Source of the DNA: MFD04580-c1 sp963702995
GTDB taxonomy: Bacteria; Planctomycetota; Phycisphaerae; Tepidisphaerales; Tepidisphaeraceae
Assembly (NCBI GenBank): GCA_963702995.1
Contig: OY969783.1
Location: forward strand, 6,696,001-6,760,000
Direction of reading: 5' to 3'
DNA length: 64,000 bases
Shown piece after piece: positions 19,701 through 29,767 of the stretch (position 1 is the first letter of the stretch; each line of letters opens with the position of its first letter). The notes under the pieces were generated by a model. It ran no database searches. It worked only from the letters and a program-made list of their open reading frames with translations, and was not told the origin of the DNA. The position numbers and the translations under genes are program-made.

Positions 19701-22618
19701 TTGTCCTTCGGGCGGCCGCGAAATCGGATTTGTCGTCCGCCACGCTGGACCGGCTCGACGTGACGGGGCGATTGGTGGAAGCGCACGGCTCTAAAGGAGT
19801 CTTCGCGCTGAAGACCGGCAGCGGCAAGGAGGCTGTGGCCACGCCAACACTTGAGAAGGTGCGCAGCCTGTCGATGACGGTCGTCCTTCCGAACCTGCCG
19901 CAGATCCAGGCGCTTTTGGATGCGTGGTCGCCCCCGGCCGCGACGCCGCCTTCGGCGAAGGTCGCCTCGGCTCTGCCATCGTCCACGCCGTCGCATGATC
20001 GTGCCCCGGACGCTCGGGTGCGAAATGCGGTGGGTGGGGTGGTCGATGCGGGTATGCCGACGCCGGCTCAAGACGCGAGCGCGCCGCTTCGGACCGTGGC
20101 CGACACGCTCATTGAGGGAACGTACGAACGGGTTGACAAGAACAATGTGCCTCCAGTCGTTCGTACAACCCTTCATGGCGTGGTGAGCACGCCGAAGGAC
20201 CTTCGGTACTATCGCCTCCAATCGGGTGGGGCGACGATCTACGTCGGCCAGTACGTCCCATCCCCCGGCCACCTGTCCGAGATTCGGCTCAGCGCCGACG
20301 GAAAGGTCCTTCAGGGCCCGAAGGAGACCGAAGTCGATCTTTCGAACCCGCCTGCTCCGGCGGTGACGCCGCCGAAGCCGGTCGAGGCTCTCCCCGCCCC
20401 CAACCCGCCGGGCGTTCTGACTCCTGCGGCGGTGCCCGGAGTGACGTCGCCGGCGCCGGGCAACTCGATGGTTGGCGCGGCGCCGGCCGCTCCCGCTCCA
20501 GCGGGCACGCCAGCGGCCGTTCCGACGCCCGCCGCACTTCCGATCCCACCGCCCACGCCGACGCCCGGGGCGCCTGCCGCGGCCGAAGCAGCGCCCGCTC
20601 CGCCGAAAAAGCTGACGGGCGGCAGCTTGACGTTGAACCTCAACATCGCCAATGACGGTCACCAGACCACCGTCACGCCGGATGTGGCCATTGCCGGGCT
20701 TTCGTTCTCCGCCGGCGCGATTCAACACTCGGTCGGGAACGTGACCTTGAAGGCACGCGCGGTCATCACACCGGCGGCCGCTCCATTGCGTCCGGGCCCT
20801 CCGCCGTCGATCGCCGATCAGATTCAGGATCTGCAGGTGCCGGAGTTTGCGATCCAGGGGGCCGGCAGCACGATCTCGCTGAAGGAGCCGCTGATCATCA
20901 AAGAGCCGGCCGCGATCACGGCGATGCTCGGGCCGTCAACGCAGCCCGGCGGGAGTACCTCCCGACCGGCCACGCCGGCCCCGGCCGCGGCGATCCCAAC
21001 GATCAGCGTCGTGCTTTCGGCGATCGGAGATATCGAGCAGCTCACCGACCTCACCGACGCCCTGGCGGGCCGTGCGGCCGCCCCAACCTATCGCGGCACT
21101 TACCAGATCACCCAAAAGGTCGCGACGACCGGCAACCTGATCGCGGGTGACGGAACCGGGCAAGTTCAAAACTTCGTCTCGCTCAGCCCAACCGATCACA
21201 AGACCGTGGCGGCCTCCGAGCAGATGATCCATCTGTCGAACACCATCTCCTTCGACACGGCGAAAGACGGCGGCACGCTGACGATTGGCAAGCTTGAGTT
21301 CGGGCTGGATACCAGCAAGGCGGCCGCCGGCAACATCACGGGCGTCATTCACGATCTATCGGGTAAGCGGGTGATCGACTCGCTGAAGGGGAAGATCACG
21401 AATGACCTGGCCAAGCTCTGGCCGATCCTCCACCCGTTCCTGGCGCCCAAGCCCAACCCGGCTGCGCCGGCGGGGACGCCTTTGCCCGTAGACGAGTATG
21501 CGAACCTGAAGATTGACGGCACGCAGCCGATCGAATTCGAACTGTCGGGCACGTACGCCTCCGGCGTCCCGTTTGGAGAGGCGGTTGCCGGGATTTCGGG
21601 CGATGGTTCAATGGGGGTGAAACTGCTGGACACGTCGGGCCTTCGGTTTGAGAACCTCCAGCTCCCGTTCGTCATCGACAAGGGGCACTTGCGGGTCGTC
21701 TACGCCGGCAAACCGGAAGGGCAGAACCTGCCCCCGCCGGCCGACTGCAACGGCGGCAAGGTCAGCATCGGAGGGACGGCAATCGACCTGACCCAGCCCG
21801 TCAACCTGATGACGATCCTCAAGAATACGGTCGTACTGGACAAGGTGGCCCTCAGCCCGATCCTGGCGAACAGGTTCAATGGGTTTATCCCGATCTTCGA
21901 TGACTCGGTGGGTGGCGGGCCGATCACGTTCAAGGTCGTGCAGTGCGATCGGCTGCCCCTGGGCAAGTTCGACCAGGTCGCCGAGAAGGATGCCGGCGGC
22001 GCCGATTTCGAATTGACGCTCGGCGACGTGCAGCTTGGGGGCGGCATTCTGGGGCAGCTCAATAGCGTCGCCGGGAAGTTTGGCGGCAGTGGCACAAATA
22101 ACCTGATCTCGGCCAATCTGGGCGGCGTGGGGGATGTGATCGGCAGCCTTCGCGGCGACGTGAAAGCGGCGAAGATCGGGATCAAGGGCCGGACGCTTTC
22201 GCTCCAGGACTTCACGCTGCTCGTCGGGAAGAACCAGATCAAGCTGCTCAGCCTGTCGGGCACAGTCGGCTTGGAAGACGATGGTCAATTGAACCTGAAG
22301 CTGACGATCCCGCCAAAGCTGCTCGCTCGCTTCGGCAAGGAGGCCGAGCAGTACCTGCCCGCCGCGATCGAACTACCGATCACGGGCTCGAAGCTGCATC
22401 CGCAGATCAGGGCCGATTCGCTGATCCAGAAGCTCGTTACGGATTCGGCCCAGAAGGCGTTGCTCGACCGCGCGTTGGGCGGCGGCAGGAAGTCAAAGAA
22501 CGGGCCCTCCACCGGGCCTTCCGATGGCAGCCAAAAACCGAATGTCGGCGACATCCTTGGTGACGTCCTGGGTGGGAAGAAGAGGGATAAGGCAGGGAAC
22601 AACCCGGAAGGAAAGTAA
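16797..22618 (+). CDS. Giant AsmA-like (AsmA/DUF748-type) envelope protein (one frameshift)
   Basis: About 1,940 residues when joined. The N-terminus is a disordered cytoplasmic tail, then one membrane helix (residues about 56-80, WLIGLGMIVLGLLLLLLLIP) followed by the AsmA start pattern: VVGKVNDRLNGKLEISSWNV, then SLHGVRILD. Long repetitive beta-strand sequence follows, broken by Pro/Ala linkers near 20380-20600. The C-terminus (LKLTIPPKLLARFGKE, then LPITGSKLHPQI) is typical of the family. AsmA-like proteins bridge the periplasm and move phospholipids to the outer membrane. The frame changes near 18105-18115: the first part ends in nonsense at 18179, while the second frame reads ADLGHLAVELPKTFALKEGV before its first start codon at 18176, so this is one gene with one lost base. 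Confidence 0.85.
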
Positions 22619-22635
22619 GGAAGAACGAAGCTGTC

Positions 22636-22734
22636 CCCTTGGCGCTTTCCCCTGGAAGCCTCGGCGTCTTGGCGTTCTTTCATCCTCGGCTAGAGAAGTG
22701 AACGCCAAGAACGCCAGGGGAGAAGCGCCAAGGA
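22636..22734. repeat. Palindromic intergenic repeat, family B, copy 2
   Basis: An inverted repeat with left arm CCTTGGCGCTTTCCCCTGG and right arm CCAGGGGAGAAGCGCCAAGG around a centre near 22685. It has the same architecture and units as the copy at 2881-2986 and sits directly after the AsmA-like stop, where it could act as a terminator. Confidence 0.72.
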
Positions 22735-22771
22735 TCACCCGGCTCCCCGCGGTTCCTTCTTTGCCTGCACA

Positions 22772-23536
22772 ATGACTCACCTTTCTCTTCCACGCTTTCT
22801 GGTGACCGCCGGCAGCACGCGCGAGAAGATCGATCGCGTTCGGGATTGGGGGAATATCTTCTCGGGGAACACGGGGCTCGCAATCGCGCGTGCGCTGGCG
22901 GAGATCGGGCCGGTTGATCTGCTGACGAGCAATCGACAGCATGTGGCGGACCTGGCACAGACCGCGGTTTCGACGATATTCCCAATTGAAGCCGCTGCGT
23001 TCGTCACGCATGCCGATCTTCGGGCGGCGCTGGCGGACCGGATGACCACTCGCGCATACGCCGGCATCTTCATGACGGCCGCGGTATCGGACTACACGCC
23101 GGAGCGGGTCTACTCGGTGATCGATCGTCGGCTTGTGGATTCGGCCACAGGATGTCCCGACGCAGGCCGGCAAGACGAGATCTGGGTCGTCCGCAACGTG
23201 CATGCGGGGAAGGTAAAGAGCACGCACCCCACGATCGCGGTCCTCGGCCGCCCGACCGAGAAACTGATCGACCTCTTCCGAACCGAGTGGGGCTACAAGG
23301 GCCTGCTGGTGAAGTTCAAGCTGGAAGTCGGCATCTCCCCCGCCGAACTCCTGGAGATCGGCGAGCGCAGCCGCCAGGCGAGCGGCGCGGATTATCTGGT
23401 GGCCAACACGCTCGACATGGTTGAGGGCCCGCAGGCCGGCGCGTTCATCCTGAACGCGGCCGGGAATGAGTGGTGCCCCCGGGGCGCGTTGGCGGGCCGA
23501 TTGACCGAAGTCGCGCGGGCGTGGCGATCATCATGA
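22772..23536 (+). CDS. CoaB-like phosphopantothenoylcysteine synthetase-domain protein
   Basis: A 254-residue stand-alone domain of the DNA/pantothenate metabolism flavoprotein type, the fold of the CoaB half of CoaBC, which joins cysteine to phosphopantothenate. The signature LVTAGSTREKIDRVRDWGNI with FSGNTGLAIARAL is the nucleotide-binding segment, and GIFMTAAVSDYTPERVY matches the conserved AAVSDY motif. LLVKFKLEV and LVANTLDMV match the later KxKK and AN blocks in loosened form. The CoaC (decarboxylase) half is absent. It may act in a split CoaB/CoaC pathway or be a paralogue. Confidence 0.85.
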   Translation: MTHLSLPRFLVTAGSTREKIDRVRDWGNIFSGNTGLAIARALAEIGPVDLLTSNRQHVADLAQTAVSTIFPIEAAAFVTHADLRAALADRMTTRAYAGIFMTAAVSDYTPERVYSVIDRRLVDSATGCPDAGRQDEIWVVRNVHAGKVKSTHPTIAVLGRPTEKLIDLFRTEWGYKGLLVKFKLEVGISPAELLEIGERSRQASGADYLVANTLDMVEGPQAGAFILNAAGNEWCPRGALAGRLTEVARAWRSS

Positions 23537-23853
23537 CGCCTATTAAACTGTGACGGGTGATCGGTTCGAAACTCCTCAAACAACCTAAAGACCGCAAAAA
23601 ACCTTCCGCGATCTAGAAACACCGAGATTCCTTCCCCTGAGTCCCCCAGGAGCATGAGACTCTTCGTATCGAAAATGTACGTTGCAAGGCTCAGAAGGAA
23701 GAGCGAGCTCCAGAGGAGCGAGGAAGCAAGAAGCGTCAGCGCCCCACGACGCGTATCCTGTTCTCATCGGCAGCCTCACGGTCAGCTTCACAGCCTTTGC
23801 TCTGCCCAATGCGCAGCCTCCGTTGACTGCCTGCGCCAACCGCCATTGCTATG
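23537..23853. other. Intergenic gap between convergent genes
   Basis: Nothing supported. The two genes end facing each other; no clear hairpin with a T-tract was found. Confidence 0.35.
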
Positions 23854-24567
23854 TTACGCGATGGCCCACGCTAGCCCGCCTGGCAATGTCGGAGGGCCGA
23901 ACTCGATGTGGAGGACGCGGCGGTGCCCCGGACGCCTTGCGGGAGAGGAGGCGTGGAGCACCAGCGGCCGCATCACGACGACGCCACCGGCCGCCGTAAC
24001 TTGAACCTGCTCCGGCCCACGCGCCACGGCCGCTTCGACGGCGGGGGCACTGAGAATCTCGTGATGCGTCTCGGCGATCGTCCTGAGCGGGCCGTTGTCG
24101 AGATCGCATGCGTCCAGACTGAACCGGAGCGTCACCATCTGGCGAAGAACCTCCACCGGCGGCTGAACATGCACCACGCCCGCCTTGACCGACCACGGCC
24201 CGAACCCGGGAGCCTCCCGCCGTTCCAGCACGGCGATCGACCGGTCCTGATGCCAGGGGACAGTCCAGTTCGCGTCTCCGGTCTTATCGAACAGAATGGC
24301 CCGGACCGGCATAGCTCCCGGGGCGGCCGCTTCAACCAGACCCCGCACAGGACCGTCGTGCGCGAACTCGCGTACTCGCTCATTTGAGAGCAAGTTCCGG
24401 CGAGCGAACGGGACGCCGCGTTTGATGCGGAGCGATTCAACCTCGTCATGGCCAGCCGCCCCATCGGACGACGCGTCGAGCAGTTTGGCGACGGCCGCGT
24501 CATGCAGGTAGTGGCTTAACCTCGCGACTCCGTCGCGTCGCAGGTGTTCGAGCGTTTCGTCGTTCAC
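23854..24567 (-). CDS. Phytanoyl-CoA dioxygenase (PhyH) family protein
   Basis: A 237-residue Fe(II)/2-oxoglutarate dioxygenase of the PhyH family. The facial triad is visible: WHQDRS supplies the His and Asp, and VVVMRPLVLHASSPA supplies the distal His. The 2-oxoglutarate arginine is probably in GHRRVLHIEF. Members hydroxylate a wide range of small molecules, so the substrate is open. The start is GTG at 24567 with a GGGAGGCG ribosome site. The length is normal. It stands alone, convergent with the CoaB-like gene. Confidence 0.88.
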   Translation of the reverse strand: MNDETLEHLRRDGVARLSHYLHDAAVAKLLDASSDGAAGHDEVESLRIKRGVPFARRNLLSNERVREFAHDGPVRGLVEAAAPGAMPVRAILFDKTGDANWTVPWHQDRSIAVLERREAPGFGPWSVKAGVVHVQPPVEVLRQMVTLRFSLDACDLDNGPLRTIAETHHEILSAPAVEAAVARGPEQVQVTAAGGVVVMRPLVLHASSPARRPGHRRVLHIEFGPPTLPGGLAWAIA

Positions 24568-25086
24568 AGGCTTCGCCTCCCGCCCGGGGGTTCGGTCGCC
24601 GACGACCGCGAGCCGACCGCATTTGGGCTCTCTTGATTGCCTTGGCTAAGATCATGACGAAGACTACGGCGATCTCCACCGAAAGGATCCAATAGCCCTC
24701 TCCCCCGGAATACCGGTGCGAGGAGACCACAAACGCGTGACTGGAGGCGCCCGTTCACGTACAGCTACCAAGTGCCACCCCATCGAGATCAGGGAGTTCG
24801 CCCTTGATTTAAGTGCCGCCGGTGAGGGCACCGGCGCGTCGGCTGGGATCGCCGCACCCGCAATCTTTCCTGAAGCGGCGCGCGCAGCGAAAATCTCTCT
24901 CTTGGCCCTGTCGGCCTGCCGTCCACGGCGCACCAACTCTTCGCCACAACTCACTGCCAAACGACGGAGCCTATACAAGGACGACTGGTTCAGTAATTGC
25001 AGTGCCCGTCCAGTGGAGACCCACGCGACCGGGGAAAGCTCGACCCCTGATCTGGCAACTGACGTTAACGTCTTCAAGGCTGTAGC
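24568..25086. other. Intergenic region of about 520 bases
   Basis: No gene is well supported. A minus-strand stretch near 24600-24730 codes for a short hydrophobic segment (SVEIAVVFVMILAKAI), but no convincing start or ribosome site was found. A half-copy of repeat family C is at 24813-24836. The remainder upstream of the PLD gene shows no clear promoter. Confidence 0.35.
24813..24836. repeat. Half-copy of palindromic repeat family C
   Basis: GTGCCGCCGGTGAGGGCACCGGCG, a single palindromic half of the element seen complete at 13316, 57877 and 62451. Confidence 0.6.
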
Positions 25087-26362
25087 ATGCATACCTGGCA
25101 CATCATCGTCTTCCTCGGCTTCGTCGTCGCCGTCGTGCTGCTGCTGCTCGTGCTGTTCGAGCCGCCGCTGCGGTATCGGGTGCAGTCGCTGACTTCGGAG
25201 CTGGGCTCGGAAGACTTCTTGCGGCTCATTTCGTCGTTGTCCGACGCGCAGCTCCACCTGCAGAACCGGCTCAGGCTCTTCATCGACGGCAAGAACTTCT
25301 ACGAAGAAGAGCTGGCGGAGATCTCTCGGGCGAAGCGGAGCATCCACATCGAAGCCTTTATCTTCCATCCCAGCGCCATCGGCGACCGGTTCGTGGATGC
25401 GCTATCCAGGCGGGCGGCCGACGGCGTGGCCGTGAAAGTAGTGATTGATGCCGTCGGCAGTTTCCCCGCGCCCGACCACTTCTTTGATCGGCTTCGAGCG
25501 GCCGGCGGCCAGGTGAGACGGTATCAGCCCCTGCGGGTCTCAACGCTCAAGCGGCTGAACAATCGCACGCATCGTGAGCTGATCGTGATCGACGGCCGCG
25601 TGGGGTTTATTGGCGGAGCGGGGATCGCCGCGCACTGGGACACGGGGGAAAAGGGAAAGCCGCCGTGGCGCGACATGATGTTCCGGGTCGAGGGGGAACT
25701 TGTTCGCGGGCTGCAAACCACTTTCGCGGAGAACTGGCTCGAATCGTCCGGTGACGTCCTGGCCGCGATCGACGACTTCCCGCCGCTCGACGAGCATGAC
25801 CCGCGGACGACTCCGGGGTTCGTGGTGATTAGCTCGCCCACCTCTGGCCGCTCCACCCGCGCGGGTGCTGTTCCAGGTGCTGATCGCCTCGGCCCGAAAG
25901 GCGATCCACATCCATTCCCCCTATTTCCTGCCCGATTTCAGTATGACCGACGAGTTGTCCCGCGCGGCGCGCGACCGGGGCGTGGACGTACGGGTGATCG
26001 TTCCCGGAAGCGCCAACAACCACTTGTCCGCGCGCCTGGCGAGCCGCCGCCGCTACGGCCCGCTCCTGGCGGCTGGCGTCAGGATCTTCGAGTACCAGCC
26101 GGGGATGATCCATACCAAGGCGATGACGGTCGATGGGCATTGGGTCGTAGTCGGCTCGACCAACTTTGACAGCCGCTCGTTCGACCTGAATGACGAGGTC
26201 AATCTGGCGGCCGCCAGCGCGTCGCTGGCCGGAGAGCTCGACGCCGAATTCGCCGCCGACCTGTCGAAGTGCGACGAGATCACATTCGAGCAGTGGCGCA
26301 CCCGTTCGCTCGCCGAGCGCCTGGCGGCCGCCGCGGGCCGCGTGCTGGAGCGGCAAGAATAA
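25087..26362 (+). CDS. Cardiolipin synthase-like phospholipase D protein (one frameshift)
   Basis: About 425 residues when joined. One N-terminal membrane helix (residues 5-27) precedes two PLD domains, the plan of cardiolipin synthases that transfer a phosphatidyl group at the inner membrane. The second active-site motif is canonical (MIHTKAMTVDG, then GSTNFD). The first reads THRELIVIDGRVGFIGG: His and Asp are present but the usual Lys is Glu. The frame changes between 25820 and 25863: the first part reads SSPTSGRSTR, then the other frame gives VLFQVLIASARKAIHIHSPY, so one or two bases are wrong in the CCCGCGCGGG stretch. A strong terminator follows at 26368. Confidence 0.85.
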
Positions 26363-26367
26363 AATCC

Positions 26368-26399
26368 GGCCCACGCCGTGGGGCGTGGCCATTTTTTTT
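26368..26399 (+). terminator. Rho-independent terminator
   Basis: A GC-rich stem (GGCCCACGCC / GGCGTGGCC, one bulge) is followed directly by ATTTTTTTT. It sits six bases after the cardiolipin synthase-like stop and is the clearest intrinsic terminator in the window. Confidence 0.85.
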
Positions 26400-26544
26400 G
26401 GCGAACCCCGAAACGTATGGCGTGGTTCACCACGCCGCCGCCCTTGTCGAAAAAGAGGTGTCGCCACAGAAGAAGGCCCGCACCGACGCACGCGATCCAT
26501 TTCCCCCCTTTCACTCGCCTCCCAAACCTGTTAACGACAGCCGC

Positions 26545-28387
26545 GTGACTTCGCTCGCTCTCATCCTCGCGCTCGGCATCGGCGCGCAGTGGCTCGCATG
26601 GCGGCTGAAGCTGCCGTCGATCCTGCTGCTGCTCTTGTTCGGCTTTCTCGCCGGCCCGGTTACCCAGCTTCTGAGCCCGACCAGGCTCCTGGGCGACGCC
26701 CTGCCGCCCCTGGTCTCGATCTGCGTGGGGCTGATCCTCTTCGAGGGTGGCATGAGCCTGCGCGTGGCGGACCTCAAGCAGTCAGGCAGCGTCGTCTGGC
26801 GGCTGGTCAGCGTCGGAGCCCTGGTGACGGGGGTGGTCTGCGCCGTTGCCGGTCGCTACATCGCCGGCGTGAGCTGGCCGATCGCGTCGCTGCTGGGCGC
26901 GCTGCTGGTGGTGACGGGGCCGACGGTCATCGGGCCGCTCCTTCGCCACGTGCGGCCGGTCGGCGTCGTCGGACCGATCCTTCGCTGGGAAGGGATCGTC
27001 ATCGACCCGATTGGCGCTCTGCTTGCGGTGATCGTGTTCGAGGCGTTCGATCTTTCAGGCGGAGTGACGGTCGTCGCGCTGGGGCGCTGAAGACCGTCGG
27101 CGTCGGCGTGCTCGTGGGCGCTTCGGCGGCCGCCATCGTGACGCTGCTGCTCCGCCGGTATTGGGTGCCGGACTTCCTGCACAATCCGCTCACGCTGATG
27201 ATGGTCGTCGTCGCCCTGGTCGGGTCCAACCGCCTGCAAGCCGAGTCGGGGCTTTTCACGGTAACGATCATGGGGATTGTGCTGGCGAATCAGAAGCATG
27301 TTTCGGTCCACCACATCGCCGAGTTCAAGGAGACGCTCAGCGTCCTGCTGATCTCCAGCCTGTTCATCCTGCTGTCGGCGCGGCTGGAGATGCGCCAGAT
27401 CACTGACTTGTCCTGGCGCGCGATCCTTTTCCTGGTCGTGGTGATCGGCGTCGCGCGGCCGCTGGCCGTCTGGCTGGCCACGATGGGCTCGGGGCTGAAT
27501 CGAAACGAACGGCTCTTTCTCGCGTGGATGGCCCCGCGCGGCATTGTCGCGGCCGCCGTCTCGTCGGTGTTCGCCTTACGGCTTCGAGCCGCAAACATTG
27601 ACGGCGCTGAGAAGCTCGTGCCGCTGGTTTTTGAGGTCATTGTCGGGACGGTGGTCGTTTACGGGCTGACGGCCGCCCGCTACGGCCGCTGGCTGGGCGT
27701 GGCGAAGCCGAACGCGCAGGGTTGCCTGATAGTTGCGCGCACCCGCTGGCGAGGGCGATCGCCGTGGCGCTGCGGGAAGCCCAGCAATCGGTGCTGATCG
27801 TCGATACGAATCGGGTTGCGATCGCGCAGGCGCGGCTGGAAGGGATCGCCACCTTCAGCGGCAGCATCGTTGGCCCGCATACGGAAGAGCGGCTGGACCT
27901 CAGCGGCTTGGGCCGGATGTTGGCGATCACGTCGAATGACGAAGTGAACTCTCTGGCGTGCGTACGGTTCGCCAAGGTGTTCGGCCGCTCCCAGGTCTAC
28001 CAGCTCGCCCCGACTCGCCGCGACGCCGACTCGCGCCTCGGCCGCCGCGGCGCGGAGATGGCGGAGCACCTTCGCGGCCGCCAGCTTTTCTGCGCCGGCT
28101 GCACTCTGGCCGATCTCGAAAAGCGACTTTTTGCCGGCGCCGCGGTCAAGCGGACGCTTCTCACCGAAGTCTTCAACTGGGCTTCGTTCCGCATGTCCAA
28201 CCCCGATGCGCTGCCGATGTTCGTCCTGGGCGTAACGGGCGAGCTGACCGTCATCGCCGAGGACCTGCTCCAGGAACCGCGCCCAGGGGAGACGGTGGTC
28301 AGCCTGACGACGTCGGCAAGGCTGGTCCCTGCGACGACTGCCCCGGCGAGCACCGAAGTCGAAACGGTTGCGGCGACTGGCGCGTAG
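26545..28387 (+). CDS. CPA1-type Na+(K+)/H+ antiporter with C-terminal TrkA-N domain (two frameshifts)
   Basis: About 613 residues when joined. The N-terminal part is a cation/proton antiporter (VTSLALILALGIGAQWLAWR, FGFLAGPVTQLLSP, LILFEGGMSL, TGPTVIGPLLRHVRP, EGIVIDPIGALLAV and the later WMAPRGIVAAAVSSVFALRL). EGIVIDPIGAL carries the transport aspartate. The C-terminal part is a cytoplasmic Rossmann TrkA-N/RCK-like domain (LIVGAHPLARAIAVAL, then SVLIVDTN) that usually gates by nucleotide. The frame breaks twice: adding one G to CTGGGGCGCTG (27080-27087) restores ALGALKTVGVG, and adding one G to GTTGCGCGC (27730-27737) restores LIVGAHPLAR. The start is probably GTG at 26545; no strong ribosome site. 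Followed by a hairpin. Confidence 0.87.
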
Positions 28388-28432
28388 GGACGGGGCGAAG
28401 GGTGTTGCGAACGCTCAGCCCGCTTATGAAAG

Positions 28433-28463
28433 ACAGAAGCCCCCGCATCGCAGGGGCTTCTGT
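28433..28463. terminator. Bidirectional hairpin between antiporter and tRNA-Ser
   Basis: A perfect stem of 11-12 bp (ACAGAAGCCCC / GGGGCTTCTGT) around a short loop. It lies between the plus-strand antiporter and the minus-strand tRNA gene and could end both transcripts; on the minus strand it is followed by a T-rich stretch (ctttcat). Confidence 0.75.
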
Positions 28464-28471
28464 GCATTCAG

Positions 28472-28562
28472 CGGAGAAGGGGGGATTCGAACCCCCGGTA
28501 GCAGTTTTAGCCGCTACAACGGTTTAGCAAACCGTCGCCTTAAGCCACTCGGCCACCTCTCC
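28472..28562 (-). tRNA. tRNA-Ser (GCU)
   Basis: On the minus strand the sequence folds as a class II tRNA. The acceptor arm is GGAGAGG paired with CTTCTCC, with a G discriminator at 28472. The D-arm region GGCCGAGTGGCTTAAGGC is typical of serine tRNAs. The anticodon stem is ACGGT/ACCGT with loop TTGCTAA (anticodon GCT). There is a long variable arm (TGTAGCGGC ... GCTAC) and a T-arm with GGTTCGAATCC. CCA is not encoded. Confidence 0.96.
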
Positions 28563-28705
28563 AGAGGGCGGTTCCCGCCCGGTGCGACGCACGGAGCAGA
28601 ATAGGAAACGAGGCGCAAAAAGCAAGGGCGAACCCCGGTCGGGAATCGGTCGGGAAGGTTTCCTCCCATCGTCCGGCACTCGCGCTTGGTAGTTAAGTGA
28701 GCGTT

Positions 28706-29629
28706 CTAGCTTAGGCCGGGCCATTTGCCATCGGCCCCTGCGCGGAAGGCGGCCCGGATCTGATCGACCGCGCCTGCGGGGAGCGGGCCTTTTGCAGCGG
28801 CCGCCACATTGGCCCGGGCGTTCTCGGGGTTCGTTGTGCCGATGATCGCCGTATGCACGCCGGGCTGGCTGAGCGTGAAGCGGAGCGCCAACTCCGGCCA
28901 CGCCAGCTCGCTGGGCCCGGGGATGCCGAGGTCGGCGGGCGAAAGGTTCATCTTCTTCAGGCGATCCACATACGGGCGGACATAGCCGCCATAGAAGCCG
29001 GGGCGATTTTCGGCCCCGAGCCAAGCGGCGTTAGCGATCGGGCGCTTGGCGATGATGCCGATGTTGTGCGATTGCGCGATCGAGAGCACCGCGTCGATGT
29101 TGGCCTGGTCGGCGACGCTGATTGAGGTTTCGATCACGGCGACGTCGGGGAGGGCGGCCGCGTAGTGGGCGGCGTCGTTGTCGCCGCTGTAGCCGGCGAA
29201 ACGGATCTTACCGGCGTCGCGTGCCTTGACCAAAGCGCCCAATGCGTCACCCTTCTCCAGCGTCTTCCGGTCACACGAGTGGAGCAGCATGACGTCCAGG
29301 TGATCGGTCTTGAGGTTGCGTAAGGCCCGATCGACGGTTTGGCTGACGAGCGACGCGGAGAAGACCGGGGCGTCGATATCAGGGAGCTTGGTGCCGCACT
29401 TGGAGACGAGGATGTATTCGCTGCGGCGGTGCCCGACGGCATTACCAATCAGCGCCTCGGAGCCTTCATACATCGCGGCCGTGTCAATCAGGTTCAGGCC
29501 CGCGTCGAGCAGGAGGTTCAGCATCGTGGCGACCCGTTCCTGCTCGGTCTTCAGAAAACCGATCGGGGCGGCCCCAAACCCGAGCCTGGAGACGGAATAG
29601 CCGGTCTTGCCAAATGGCGTCTTGTTCAT
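28706..29629 (-). CDS. Aldo/keto reductase
   Basis: A 307-residue (beta/alpha)8 oxidoreductase, probably NADPH-dependent. The catalytic tetrad is in place: Asp and Tyr in NLIDTAAMYEGSEALIG, Lys in YILVSKCGTK and His in DVMLLHSCDRKTLEKG. The later HTAIIGTTNPENARANVAA is the usual cofactor-phosphate motif. The N-terminus (TPFGKTGYSVSRLGFGAAPIG) matches AKRs that act on sugars or small carbonyls. The ATG at 29629 is the natural start. No operon partner is apparent; the tRNA is 140 bases downstream. Confidence 0.94.
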   Translation of the reverse strand: MNKTPFGKTGYSVSRLGFGAAPIGFLKTEQERVATMLNLLLDAGLNLIDTAAMYEGSEALIGNAVGHRRSEYILVSKCGTKLPDIDAPVFSASLVSQTVDRALRNLKTDHLDVMLLHSCDRKTLEKGDALGALVKARDAGKIRFAGYSGDNDAAHYAAALPDVAVIETSISVADQANIDAVLSIAQSHNIGIIAKRPIANAAWLGAENRPGFYGGYVRPYVDRLKKMNLSPADLGIPGPSELAWPELALRFTLSQPGVHTAIIGTTNPENARANVAAAAKGPLPAGAVDQIRAAFRAGADGKWPGLS

Positions 29630-29767
29630 ATTGCGGAGATCTTAGGCCAGAAGTTCGCACCGAGCAGCGGGGAAAGCCGTTCGCGGCCGGATGACGGCCC
29701 GCCGCGTCTGCCCGCCAAGTGTCGGCTCAGCGCGCAACCGCAAGCATAGGGGCGCGCCGGGTCGAGC

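Noticed and set aside
19577..20728. A 383-codon minus-strand frame inside the AsmA-like gene
   Set aside because: Arg-rich shadow of a real high-GC gene, with no ribosome site or family features.
24500..24730. A short minus-strand membrane peptide upstream of the PhyH gene
   Set aside because: The hydrophobic stretch is suggestive, but the frame overlaps the PhyH start and lacks a good ribosome site or start.
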